Assembly: GCA_963691815.1 (NCBI GenBank)
Contig: OY829651.1
Coordinates: forward strand, 30,069,004 to 30,133,003
Length of the DNA stretch: 64,000 nucleotides
Direction of reading: 5' to 3'
Source: Echiichthys vipera
Lineage: Eukaryota; Chordata; Actinopteri; Perciformes; Trachinidae
The position numbers and the translations under genes are program-made. This document shows, piece by piece, positions 32,379 to 42,520 of this stretch; the first letter of the stretch is position 1; each line of letters begins with the position of its first letter. The notes under the pieces were generated by a model that was not told the origin of the DNA, did no database searches, and saw nothing but the letters and a program-made list of their open reading frames with translations.

Positions 32379-33589
32379 AAAAACAAAAACATCACAAAAA
32401 GTGCTTTAAAAGTTCAAAAAAGAAAAAAAAATGAAAGGTGTTCGTCCTCTCCCAGTCTCTGGAGAAGAGTCACCAAAAGTTGAGCAAAAACCGGAACACA
32501 AACACAACAAAAACTTTTTAAAAACTTCAAAAACCCACGGGAGCTGCTGTTACAGGCTGCCACCTAGTACGGCGCCATAGCAACATAATATTTACATGAT
32601 TGTGTTTACAGTGATCTAAAATAAAAACCATTATAGTTGGAGCATTCATTTTTCTTGCAGCAGATAGCTAAGGTTTAGATCTTCCAGATCATCACGTTGT
32701 ACGCTTTTGACGATGTCATCACTTTATGTGACGCCTGATGGAAAATGGGCTGACAACTTGTCTTGGTGATAAGTATTAACCCCGTAATGGCCGTGGCAGG
32801 TCGTTGTCTGCATGATGCTCTATAAAACAATTTAAAATCAAAAATATAATAGCTAGAACTTTCATTCTTTCTGCAGCAGAAAGTAAAGGTTTCTGTCTCT
32901 CACGTGACCACATTGGTCGCTGACATCATCACGTTATGTGATGTACAATGCAATTGCAGATGAAGCTACAAAACGCCTTTTACACTCTGCTCATAAAAAT
33001 GATCATATCCTAAAAATGAATAGATGTTTATTGTGTAAATAACTTAAAGAATATTGAGAAATATTTTATTTACGTATCTACATTTAAAAATCTTGTGTGT
33101 TTATTCCATATAATTTGATGACAGCTTTTTGTTTTATTTCTGACCCAATTTAAACCATTTAATAAATCATTATTGTTTAATTACTTTCAAAACCTTTTTG
33201 CGAAGGTTTTACAGATTTTACGGATATGTAGCGTTTGAAGATACTCCAATAAATGACATCACGATAAGCAAAAATATCAATGTAGGCACTGGTGGACCTT
33301 TTGCGGTCCAAAAGGTTAAATGTTTATTTTTTCATGAATAGGCTGATTTATCTTTACCAATAATACGTTGGTTCATTTTAATAATTATTTTCAGACATTT
33401 TAGTTTAAGGGGGAATTTCTTTTTAAATCAAACAATAATTTGGCGGTCCCCCAGGGGTCGTGGACCATTGAAGATCTCTGGTATATGCAGCAAGTAAACA
33501 AAGATCTGAGCTGCCAGATGCACGGAGAGCAACTGGCAAAAATATCGCAGACTGTGTAAATGTGTAAATAAATAGGCATATAGTATCAC

Positions 33590-33853
33590 AGTATCTTTTC
33601 TGCACTACAGTTCTGTTCATTCCAGACTACTTCATGTTTACATTGTTTGCATCATATACACCCGTTCACATGTCTGCTTACATCTGATACACGCATGTCT
33701 TTCTACATCTCACGCCGACGATGTTCTCTGTATCTAACCTGTACTAACACACTAACATCCTGACACTTATTCTACCTGTACTAACACACTAACATCCGAA
33801 CATTTATTCTTCTTTTACACTTTATTCTTGTTGTTAGGTTAAAATGTTTTTGA
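33590..33853 (+). repeat. Fragment of LINE C-type 3' untranslated region
   Basis: This segment matches, in the opposite orientation, 38400-38665 inside the 3' untranslated region of LINE C. Shared words are ACATCTCACGCCGACGATGT, CTAACACACTAACATCC (twice in both) and TTAGGTTAAAATGTTTTT. It breaks off about 85 bp before the LINE C tail, at the start of the neighbouring hAT element. Confidence 0.75.
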
Positions 33854-34095
33854 CGAAACGAAAATGCTGGGCATGTGACGATGATTAAGACGAAATATGT
33901 AATGCAATTTCGTTGACGAATAAAAACTAGACGCAATGTCTCTTCATTTTCGATGACGAAAACGAGACAAAATAATGTTGTTTCGTCTCGTTTAGTCACG
34001 TTATTATTATTGTTATATTGAAGTTTTCTCCCAGTCTCGCGTCTGGGCGACGTCACTTCCTCAATCCCCACACGCGCATTATTTAGTTTCTGAAG

Positions 34096-34275
34096 ATGCC
34101 GTTGCTGTGGGTCAGCGTTAACGTTAGTGTTAGGGCTAGCGACAACTTAAGAAACATGAGAACAAAGTGTGACACCAGCCGGGGGTCGTGTTTGGAGAAA
34201 TGCGACCACAAAATCACAGGAAAAAACACCAGGGATCTTAAGAGACACCTCCGAGCATCCCATAATGACATTTAG
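34096..34275 (+). pseudogene. BED-type zinc-finger exon of a hAT transposase
   Basis: A 59-codon frame starting at ATG 34096 encodes MRTKCDTSRGSCLEKCDHKI followed by TGKNTRDLKRHLRASHND. The C...C then L-K-R-H-L-x3-H layout and the ITGKNT.DLKRHL core fit BED zinc fingers, which bind the ends of hAT elements. The frame closes with TAG immediately before GTAAGT (34276-34281), a strong splice donor. The stop therefore sits at the last codon of the exon, which suggests either a late mutation of that codon or a decayed exon. The remaining exons (RNase H-like core, hAT dimerisation domain) are not found in this copy. Confidence 0.55.
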
Positions 34276-34303
34276 GTAAGTCAAGACATAACGTAACGAA
34301 CAA

Positions 34304-34440
34304 GTGTGTGTGTGTGTGTGTGTGTGTGTGACTAACGTGTGTGTGTGTGTGTGTCTGTCTGTAAGTGTGTGAGACTAGCGTGTGTGTGTGTGTCGGTGTG
34401 TGAGACTAGTGTGCGTGTGTGTGAGACTAGCGTGCGTGCA
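34304..34440. repeat. Compound (TG)n / GTGAGACTAGCG repeat
   Basis: TG runs are separated by four to five copies of GTGAGACTAG(C/T)G-like units. Confidence 0.85.
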
Positions 34441-34519
34441 TGCGCGTGTGCAAGTGTGTATTTGTTTGTGAGAGTGTAAAGTGTGTTTTTACTTCCTACC
34501 TGACTGACTCACTCTGTAA

Positions 34520-35597
34520 GGGCGCACTCACACTGTCCTTCCGCACCGGGCCAAAACAGGTTTTGCGGGTAAAGCCTAGTGCGTTTGACCAGTGTGAGTG
34601 CAACCGCCCCGCACCTAGCTGCGGCAAGCTGGCCGTCCACAGCCCGTTTGAGAGAGGTGGGCTTTTGTAGAGCGCGTTTGCACATGTACGAGCACAAGCG
34701 TGCGCACGAGCACGACGCCTACGGCGGCTCTCACGTCATTTTATGTGCGCCTGTTCGGACATAGAAAAAAAAAAGACGGACCATGTGCGGACATTTAACA
34801 ATAACAACGATGGTGGCGAAAGGTTGACGTTGGTGTGATGCGGAGGTGGAGTGTTTACTGCAGATTTGGTCAGATGAAAATATTCAAAAACAGTCGGACA
34901 AGACGCACAAAAACTCTGAGGTGTATGGAAAGATTTGTAAACAAAGCGACGCATCGCGATGACGTCAATCAATGCGTGTGACATGTTACGGCTTGATGAC
35001 GTATGGACAGGCAAGAAGCAGTTGCGCGAGGCCAAGGGAGTGTTAGTACAAACGGGCTGGCCAGCGGGGGGGAGAGGGAGGGGGGGACATGTACCCTAAA
35101 GCAAATGCTTCTTGCTGTCCATACGTCATCACGCCGTAACACGACACACGCATTGATTGACGTCATCCCGATGCGTCGCTTTGTTTACAAATCTTTCCAT
35201 ACACCTCAGAGTTTTTGTGCGTCTTGTCCGACTGTTTTTGAATATTTTCATCCGACCAAATCTGCAGTAAACAGTCCACCTCTGCATCACACCAAGGTGA
35301 ACCTTTCGCCGCCATTGTTGTTGTTAAATGTCCGCGCATGGTCTTCTATTTTCTATGTCCGAACAGGCGCACATAAAGGATGTCAGAACCGCCGTAGGCC
35401 TCGTGCTCGTACACGTGCGCACGCTCGTGCTCGTACATGTGCAAACGGGCTCTACAAAAGCCCACCTCTCTCAGGTCTCTCTCTCTCTCTGTCCGCAGTT
35501 ATGCGCGGAGCGGGTGCACTCACACTGCTCAAACGCACTAGGCTTTAGCTGAAAAACCGGTTTTGGCCCGGTGCGGAAGGACAGTGTGAGTGCGCCC
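34520..35597. mobile_element. Palindromic Harbinger-type MITE (family P), about 500-bp arms
   Basis: The arms 34520-35021 and 35106-35597 are inverted copies of each other, separated by about 85 bp. The ends are GGGCGCACTCACACTGTCC and its complement, and TAA lies on both sides (34517-34519 and 35598-35600). Each arm corresponds to the right-hand 500 bp of the simple family P copy at 24701-25309; the spacer (C-rich on the minus strand) corresponds to that copy's left interior. The element thus looks like an inverted duplication in which a second right half replaced the original left end. No coding capacity. Confidence 0.9.
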
Positions 35598-35842
35598 TAA
35601 ACTTCCCCTTGTTGGCCAAATACTTTCACTAGTTTTGTATTTCACAGAGCAAATAACACTGAGCTGAATTTGGCATTAACATAAATTGGATTACTTATGC
35701 TAGACCTGTACATGCTGTAAACTTAAGATATCTGCATGGGTTTGGCTCTAAGGAAATGTTGGTTTTGTCAATACTACTAGGTACTTTTATCATATTGATT
35801 AAATATAATTGCATTTCTAAAAAGAAACTAATATACAATTTC

Positions 35843-35940
35843 CGTCGACTAAAACTAGACTAAAATGCTCAACCTTTTTGTCGACTAAAACTAGACTACA
35901 ATGCTCAGACTTTTAGTCGACTAAAACTAGACTAGACTAA
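35843..35940. repeat. 36-bp subterminal repeats of the hAT element
   Basis: GTCGACTAAAACTAGACTA recurs at about 35844, 35880 and 35917, with ATGCTCA in the spacer. Subterminal repeats of this kind are typical transposase-binding sites in hAT elements (inference). Confidence 0.75.
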
Positions 35941-36261
35941 AAGTAAAACAGGCCGCCAAAAACAACACTACTAGGAAGACGATCTGTTGGAAGAATAAAT
36001 TCTAGAGATGAATAATAATCTAAAGATAATACAAGGCAACTTCAGGATGGGGCTCGGCTCCCTGCTGACGATTGGCTCATTGGTCCACAAGCGTCTGGCT
36101 GCAGCCCACCACACTGAGGCAACGCCCATTTCAAGCAGGAAATGGACACAAAAAAATACAAAATCAAATCATACTGACACTTGCAGTGCAGCAATCTTTT
36201 TCAGTACACAGACATGTACTCAATTAAAAAGTCATGCACATAGAATGTAAAAAAAAAGGAC

Positions 36262-36684
36262 GTAGCATACCCGTCGGGGTCCGTTCTCTCAACTTGATCT
36301 AATTATCCTGGCCTACAGGAGTCACCATCTTTTCAGACTTTCCTTTTAACAAAAAAGGGCAGTGATGTGACGTCGGGGGGGGCATCCAACTGGCTGTGGA
36401 ATACCTCAAAGGAGAAGAGAGGGTAGCTGTAACTTGAGAGGCCACGCCCCTAATTATTCATAATACCGCCCTCAGTGTTATGGAGATATGACCTAAACAT
36501 ACAGACTAGAATGTGTTTTGTCCCAGGCCTTAAACAGGTGTAATGATGCTGTGAAAATGGCTTGTTTAACATGGGGGTAAATGAGAAACTGCTCTATTAT
36601 GAAACATGCCCCTAGTGGACACTCAGAGAACTGTTTTTGGCACTTGCGTCAACCAGGAAGTCGCTGTGGTGGGGGCTTGGTCAT
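36262..36684 (+). repeat. Dispersed repeat family X, copy B
   Basis: Matches copy A and, inverted, copy C through CCTAATTATTCATAA, GATATGACCTAAACATACAGAC, GTGGACACTCAGAGAACTG and CAACCAGGAAGTCGCTGTGG. Non-coding. Confidence 0.65.
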
Positions 36685-36866
36685 GCACTACATATATTTA
36701 TTTCACGTTCTTCTACTGTATATATCATATAATGTTTGTATCCCCGTGCAGCAATATACTGTATAGCCGACTATCGGTACTTTATTTCAACGTGTTTATT
36801 TATTCTGTCAAAATAAGACAGTAACCTTGTCCATAGCACCCGCTTCGGACGTTATCACTCTATTAA

Positions 36867-36965
36867 ATGGCCGTAATCTGAGGTCATCAGCCTCATAGAT
36901 ATGGGTTAGAAGATTCCTGCAACACCTTCCAGCAGCTTCAAAAGGCTGTTATCATCTACTCACAT
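36867..36965 (-). repeat. Dispersed repeat, inverted partner of 11430-11526
   Basis: GAGGTCATCAGCCTCATAGAT and GGCTGTTATCATCTACTCACATG match the complement of the earlier segment. Family unknown. Confidence 0.5.
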
Positions 36966-37530
36966 GATATTTAATTAAATCTTATATTTTTATTTTATTT
37001 TCCTTAACTTAATATTGATGAAATTTTACCCATTAAGTGATTTTACAGATTTTTTGTACTAATATCAGATCATATACTTTTATTGATATTTTACTACTTT
37101 TATTTTCATTGATTTAATTGGTAATTCAGTGATTATTATACCCATTTAACACATAGTTTTATTTATTTTGATATGATAACATTTCCTTTAATAAACCACC
37201 CTGAGTTCATTCTCTGGTGTTTCCTCGAAAGTATCAGGGACAGTGTTTCCTCACTTTCACTTTTTGTTTTATTGCATGCATTAAAACAAAACATTAAACA
37301 TACATTATCTTTATCCTGTTTTATCCAGTCTTTGTTTGTTTAGTTCTGTTGTATTGAGTATTTTTAATTTCTGAAAAGACTTTGTTGTCTGTGGATTTGG
37401 GGGAGGGGATGGGGTGGTTGGAATTGTTGTTTTATTTTCTTTCTTTTTTTTCTGTGAAGAACGTTGTGTTGCCTTTAATGTATATGAAAAGTGCTACATA
37501 AATAAAGACTGATTTGATTGATTTCTGGGT
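36966..37530 (+). repeat. AT-rich sequence ending in a LINE-like 3' terminus
   Basis: The end (GAAAAGTGCTACATAAATAAAG followed by ACTGATTTGATTGATT, 37485-37526) resembles the 3' terminus of fish LINEs, with a short TTGA-type tail. The upstream T-rich 450 bp may be its 3' untranslated region. No reverse transcriptase sequence is present, so the clade is open. Confidence 0.45.
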
Positions 37531-37703
37531 CACATTTTGAATTCCAACAAACTGGATGTTGCTTGGTTAGTTTTAGGCAATCTAAAATGGTGTTTGAATT
37601 AAAATACTAAAGAACCATAAGATTATAAGTTAACTTAAAAAGCCGTCATCTCACGCTGTAAGTGAACTCAAGTCTCCCGTGTGAAAGTCTTGAGTCTGAG
37701 GCC

Positions 37704-38200
37704 AGACCAAGACCCCACCACAGCGACTTCCTGGTTGATACAATAAGAAAGTGCCAAAAACTACAGTTCTCTGAGTGTCCACAAGGGGCAATTTGCATAA
37801 TAGAGCAATTTCTCATTGACCCCCATGCATAATTAAACCTATTTAAGGCCTGGTACAAAAAATGATTCTGGTCTGTATGTTTAGGTCATATCTCCATAAC
37901 AACTCTGAGGGGGTTGAATTTTTTGTAAAAGGCTAGTTTTTATTTTATTGGAGGTAAAATTTTCTTAATAATTAGGGGCATGGCCTCTTGAGTTACAGCT
38001 AGCCTTCTGGCCCTCACTTCTCCGTGAGTATACGTAAGCCAGATGGACGTATCTCCCTCCCACCAACGTCACATACATGCCCTTTTTTGATAAGAGGAAA
38101 TGAGGCGGAGTTAAAGTCTGACAAGATGGCGACTCCCGTAGGCGAGTACGATTGGATCAAGTTAAGAGAACAGACCCCTTCTGTGCTTCGTACATTTTTT
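37704..38200 (-). repeat. Dispersed repeat family X, copy C (empty site for family P)
   Basis: In inverse orientation it matches copies A and B. Where copy A carries the family P MITE, this copy reads straight through (minus strand: CTTGTCAGACTTTAACTCCG then CCTCATTTCCTC), giving a paralogous empty site. Confidence 0.7.
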
Positions 38201-39060
38201 ATACAGTCAACGGGCCTCTCCATTGGTCTGCGGTACTGTTGAGTAAATTGGCTTCTCTTCTGCAGCCTTTAAAAACCCTGTCTGCTTATGTATTTTTATT
38301 GACCAGAAGAATGAGAATCAAATCAAATCAAATCAAATCAAAAAACGTTATTTTTCCCCGGGGGGCAATTCAGGGCACACAGAGCAGCAAATCACGACAG
38401 TGCAATTACACAAAAAACATTTTAACCTAACACAAGAATAAAGAGTAAAAGAAGAGTAAGTGTCAGGATGTTAGTGTGTTAGTACAGGTAGAATAAGTGT
38501 CAGGATGTTAGTGTGTTAGTACAGGTTAGATACAGAGAACATCGTCGGCGTGAGATGTAGAAAGACATGTGTGTATCAGATGTAAGCAGACATGTGACGT
38601 GTATATGATGTAAACTATGTAAACATGCAGTAGACTGTTGAAACAGGTGTAAACAGAACTGTAGTGCAGAGAAGATATAAGTGGACAGTGATCAGATTCA
38701 GATGAAGTCAGACGTGATACATGTGTGTAATGAGCAGACGTAACAGAACTATAGTGCAGTAATAGAGTATAAATATAATATATAACTATAAGCTAGATAA
38801 TAAAGTGATAGTGGTGCATGGCAGGAAAACAGCAGTCTAAGTATACGCTGGCTCTGTGTAACTGATGAATACTGAAGAATAAAGTGACCATAGTGCTGTG
38901 ATGGATACAATATAAGACCTGATAGACATAATAAAGTGGAGCAGTGCATTAATACCATAAATTAACATAACTAACAGAATCAAGTGGACCAGTAAGAACA
39001 AAGTAACAGAATAAGTCCGGTGTGAACATAATAACAGAATAAATAAGTAAGTGGAGTACT

Positions 39061-39237
39061 GCAACAGACCTGAGTAACATTATAAACAGAGTAAATAAGT
39101 GGCGTAGTGCAACAGACCGGAGTAACATTATAAACAGAATAAATAAGTGGCGTAGTGCAACAGACCGGAGTAACATTATAAACAGAATAAATAAGTGGCG
39201 TAGTGCAACAGTCCAGTAACATTATAAACCGAGTGAA
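39061..39237. repeat. 48-bp tandem repeat in LINE C 3' UTR
   Basis: About 3.5 units of GCAACAGACCGGAGTAACAT followed by TATAAACAGAATAAATAAGTGGCGTAGT. Less similar units may precede it back to about 38940. Confidence 0.85.
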
Positions 39238-39329
39238 CAGAATAAGTGGAATTGTGCATCAAACCAGTAGTTCACAGCTTTGAGGACAGGAGTGGAGGTA
39301 GATAGCCAGTTCACGTGTCCGGTAAGTGG

Positions 39330-39590
39330 TCGGGGGGGGGGGGGGTGTCCAGGGGGTGAAGGTGTCCAGGGAAGGTGTCAGGGGTGGGAAGGGGGGGTGA
39401 TGGTGATACTGTCCAGGGAGGGTGTCTGGAGAGGGGAAGAGGAGGGGTGAAGGGAGGGGTGTCCGGGGGGGAGAGGGGGGTGAGGTGTCCAGGGAGGGTG
39501 TCTGGAGTGGGGGGGGGGGGGGGGGTGATGGTGTCCGGGGGGGGGGGGGGGTGTCAAGAGTGGGGCGGGGGATGGTCAGAGGGGTCAGGA
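39330..39590. repeat. G-rich minisatellite in LINE C 3' UTR
   Basis: Irregular units based on GTGTCCAGGGAGGGTGTCTGGAG with several G runs of 13-20 bases (for example 39509-39524 and 39537-39551). Strong potential for G-quadruplex formation and for assembly error. Confidence 0.8.
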
Positions 39591-40439
39591 GTTGAGGAGC
39601 TGGACAGCCCTGGGGATGAAGGTTGCTCTTCTCCTCTGTGTCCTGCAGCAGGGACAGCAAAGACGGCGTCCTGAGGGGAGCCACTCAAACGCTGAGAAGA
39701 GAGCGTGAGAGGGGTCCTGCATGATCCGACCAGCTAACCTGAGTGTCTGCTGCTCGTGGATGGTCGACAGAGTTCTAACAGGAAGTCTGATGATCTTAGA
39801 GCAGACCGTGGCTACGCTCTGCAGGCGGTTTCTGTTCCGGAGGCTGGTGGAGTAGAACCAGCATGTGATGGAGAACGTGATGATGCTCTCGATGAAGGAG
39901 TAGTAAAAGGTCAGGAGGATGTTCTTGCTGACTCCAAAGGAATTGAGCTTCCTAAGGAGGTATTTCCGCTGCTGACATTTCCTGAGAATCTCCTCTGTGT
40001 TGGAGGAGAATTTCAGCAGGCTGTCAAAGATGGTGCCCAGGTACCTGTACTCCTCAACTGCTTCAACAGGCTTCCCGTGGGTCACGGTGTTTGCTGATGC
40101 AGCCAGTTCCCTCTGCTTGTTGGAGAAGGTCACCACCGTGTCTTTGGTTTTGTTGACATTCAGCTCCAGGAGGGAGCTGTCACACCACTCCATAAACTCC
40201 TGAAGAGCTGGTCCGTGGTGCAGAGATTGGCCTGACAGCAGAGACAGGAGGACGGTGTCGTCAGCGTACTTCACCAGATGACAGTTAGGCTGTGTGGTTC
40301 TGCAGTCATCGGTGTAGAGGATGAAGAGCAGAGGTGAGAGCACACAGCCCTGAGGGGAGCCGGTTGAGGTGTGTTGGAGGTCGGAGAAGGTGCTGTTGAC
40401 CAGGACTCTCTGTGAACGGTCAGGAAGTCCAGTATCCAC
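39585..40439 (-). pseudogene. LINE C reverse transcriptase, C-terminal half
   Basis: Following the frameshift near 40420, the reading DRSQRVLVNSTFSDLQHTST continues into GSPQGCVLSPLLFILYTDDC and KYADDTVLL, so the catalytic YADD is intact. Thumb and C-terminal blocks follow: WCDSSLLELNVNKTKDTVV, EYRYLGTIFDSLLKF, LRKLNSFGVSKNILLTFYYS and the terminal RRRATFIPRAVQLLNS. This end is complete, at a natural stop. Given the single stop and single shift, this is the least decayed retrotransposon in the window, although still not translatable as one protein. Confidence 0.85.
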
Positions 40440-41047
40440 AGGATTAGCAGTTGGTCCAGATGAAAGAGGGCTGAGAGTTTGTCAGCCAGGATGTGGGGCT
40501 GCATGGTGTTAAATGCAGAGGAGAAGTCTGCAAACAGGAGTCTGGCTGCGGTGTTGGGGCGCTCCAGGTGTTTGTGAACAGTGTCTATTATGAATGTTTT
40601 TGCATCATCGACGCCCCTGCCAGATTGATAAGCAAATTGGAGCGGGTCCATCTGGGAGTGGGTTTCCCTGATGATGTCTTGTTTTATGATCCTCTCCATG
40701 GCCTTCATCACAAGAGAGGTGAGGGCCACCGGCCGGAGGTCATTCAGACATTTGACGGCGCTCTTCTTGGGGATGGGGATAACTGTAGAGTGTTTCAATT
40801 GCTGGGGGACTATGCTGCTGTCCATGGATCTTTGGAACAGGGTCTGAAACACGCCCCCTAGCTGCTCAGCACAGTGCTTCAGGACGCGGCCGCTGATGTT
40901 GTCTGGGCCAGGTGAGCTGTTCTCCCATGTCTTCCTGAGGGCTTTCACCAAGTCCTCTTCACTGAAGGTGAAGGCTGCTGAGTCACTGGGCTTGAGCTTG
41001 GACATCGCTTCTTCCAGCTGGGTGGTGTTGTCCTGCTCGAACCTTGT
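40271..41047 (-). pseudogene. LINE C reverse transcriptase, N-terminal half
   Basis: It is in the same frame as the endonuclease part, beginning TRFEQDNTTQLEEAMSKLKP directly after the stop. Motifs: SSPGPDNISGRVLKHCAEQL, LNDLRPVALTSLVMKAMER, LQFAYQSGRGVDDAKTFI and LLFADFSSAFNTMQP, the last holding the first catalytic aspartate. After ILDFLT (about 40420) a small indel throws the frame out and the remaining residues to 40271 are nonsense. The correct continuation is in the overlapping frame that starts at 40439. Confidence 0.85.
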
Positions 41048-42520
41048 TTAGAAAGAGTTAAGGTCATTGGGGAGAGATGAAGAGCTGCTGCCTGAAACCT
41101 GGATGGTTTTTGTGTTGCTGGCAGCAGTGTTCACAGCAGCCATGTTCTTAAGTCCCTGCCAGGCTGAGCGGAGGTTACCCTGCGTGAAGCACTCCTCCAC
41201 TTTGTTCTTGTACTCCAGCTTGGCAGTTTTTACGGCATGCTTGACCTCTCTGTTGACCTCCTTTTTCTCCATTTCAGAGCCGGTGAAGAAGACCCTTTTC
41301 TTCTTGTTGAGGATCTCCTTGAGCTCTTTGGTGATCCAGGGTTTGTTGTTGGGGTAGATAGTGACCGTTTTGGAGGGGATGATGTTGTCCACACAGAAGG
41401 AAATGTACGATGACACAGTGTCCACATGTTCATTAATGTCATCAGAGGGGGCCAGGAGGTTGTCCCAGTCAGTGGATTCAAAGCATCCTTGGAGTGTGAT
41501 GATGCTTTCGTTGGTCCACTGCTTGATGTTCTTGACAACTTTCTTCACCCTTCTCATGACAGAGATGTAAGCCGGAGCAAGCAGGATGGCATGGTGATCA
41601 GCAGAGCCCAGAGGGGGGAGGGCGACAGATCTGTATGCGTCGGGTACTGAACCATAGCACTTGTCCAGTGTCTTCTCCTGGCGTGTGTGGCATGTGATAT
41701 ACTCTTGATAACCTTTTAATGATTTGTCCAGGGAGCAGTGGTTGAAATCACCCAAGATGAATTTGGGAGAGTCCGGTGAAATGTGGTCCAGTTTGTTTAA
41801 AGAGTCTGTGATGTGTTCAGTGGCTGTGACTGCGTTGGCTCTGGGGTGGATGTAAACCAGGATGACAAAGAGCTGAGGAAACTCCCTGGGTAGGTAGAAA
41901 GGGCGAAGGGAGACAGCCAGAAGCTCAATATCCGGGGTGCACAGTTTCTCCCTCACGACGATCGTTGAGCACCAGCGTGTGTTTACATACAGACACACGC
42001 CGCCGCCATGTTGTCTACCGGTGAGCTCACTGTCTCGATCAAGTCTTAGAGGGGGGCCGAAGCCATCAACGTGCAGGGCATGGTCATCGTCGTTCTTATT
42101 TAACCACGTCTCAGTGAAAGCAAGAACCGAGGCAGTCCTGTACTCATGCATGTGGTTAACGTTAGCTTGTAGCTCGTCCGTTTTGTTCCGGAGGGATCTA
42201 ACATTAGCTAGGACGATAGATGGAAGCGGCCGTTGTTTACAAGTCTCCCGTTTGAGCCTGGCCCTGATTCCGCTCTTTCTCTTCCCCCTTCTGGTTACCT
42301 TATTGTTCTTGTGTGTGGATTTGTCATGGCTCGTTGAGTTACTCCGCAGTAATTCCTTCGGTAGCGAGTCTACGGCGAAGGCGTGTAGAGGATGGAATCC
42401 GAGCTGTAGTAGGGTCTCTCTGGAGTACGTGTTCCGCTGGTCGTTGTTTCTGCTCGCCGTCACAAACTCCAGGAGAAACCACACTTGAAGAATGGCCATG
42501 AAAAACACGGGTATATCCAT
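41048..42520 (-). pseudogene. LINE C APE-type endonuclease (N-terminal part of ORF2)
   Basis: The frame is open from upstream of 42598, but the first ATG is at 42520 (MDIPVFFMAILQVWFLLEFV), which I take as the start. A basic region (RRGKRKSGIRARLKR) precedes the endonuclease motifs NVRSL (about residue 106), ETWL (about 137), GDFNH (about 257) and SADHHAI (about 306). The linker YPNNKPWITKELKEILNKKK follows. The frame ends with LNSF-stop at 41050-41048. At this position LINE A has NQFFTRF and LINE B NRFFNRF, and the next residues here (TRFEQD) continue in the same frame into reverse transcriptase, so a single nonsense mutation separates the two halves. Confidence 0.9.

Larger units (their letters stand above)
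29343..32578 (-). mobile_element. LINE B: Rex1/L2-like non-LTR retrotransposon, internally deleted
   Basis: The 3' end at about 29343 (AATGATCCCAGACTGGG-type terminus with a short TAGAA tail) and the 5' end at about 32578 (GCGCCGTACTAGG, with an ATGGCGCC like LINE A) define a minus-strand element of about 3.2 kb. It holds the same domain order as LINE A: Arg-rich leader, APE endonuclease, linker, Ser/Thr-rich segment, reverse transcriptase. The sequence is clearly different from LINE A and LINE C. Several frameshifts and a deletion near the C terminus disable it. Confidence 0.85.
29132..33480. mobile_element. Possible old hAT-like repeat that contains LINE B
   Basis: The left edge CCAGGGGGCTTCCACTTCC (about 29132) and the inverted right edge CCAGAGATCTTCAATGG (about 33480) are similar, and both are followed inward by AAGGACCCCTG / CGGTCCCCCAGGGGTCG words seen at the ends of a common fish hAT repeat. 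Possible degraded 8-bp flanks agree at only 5 of 8 positions. Within it, 32640-32780 and 32850-32990 are two diverged copies of one segment (GCAGCAGA.AG..AAGGTTT and TCATCAC.TTATGTGA). Confidence 0.35.
33854..35966 (+). mobile_element. hAT element (BED type), with nested palindromic MITE
   Basis: The left side is full of GACGAAA-type words (TTTCGTTGACGAA, GATGACGAAAACGAGAC) and the right side of GTCGACTAAAACTAGACTA words, ending ACAACACTA. This pairing of subterminal repeats matches my memory of a widespread fish hAT family. A BED-finger exon lies at 34096-34275. The left terminus seems truncated against the LINE fragment and no 8-bp duplication could be shown. The interior is interrupted by a (TG)n stretch and by the Harbinger-type palindrome 34520-35597. 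Confidence 0.6.

Noticed and set aside
34979..35552. 181-residue plus-strand frame and partners
   Set aside because: It lies in one arm of the palindromic MITE; the same words are found in the non-coding copy at 24701-25309.
38940..39240. CRISPR-like array
   Set aside because: The 48-bp units are contiguous without unique spacers and lie in a LINE untranslated region of an animal genome.
39375..39684. Gly-rich plus-strand and Pro-rich minus-strand frames
   Set aside because: They are translations of the G-rich minisatellite in the LINE C 3' untranslated region.
41937..42488. 183-residue plus-strand frame
   Set aside because: Antisense to the LINE C endonuclease; no motif of its own.
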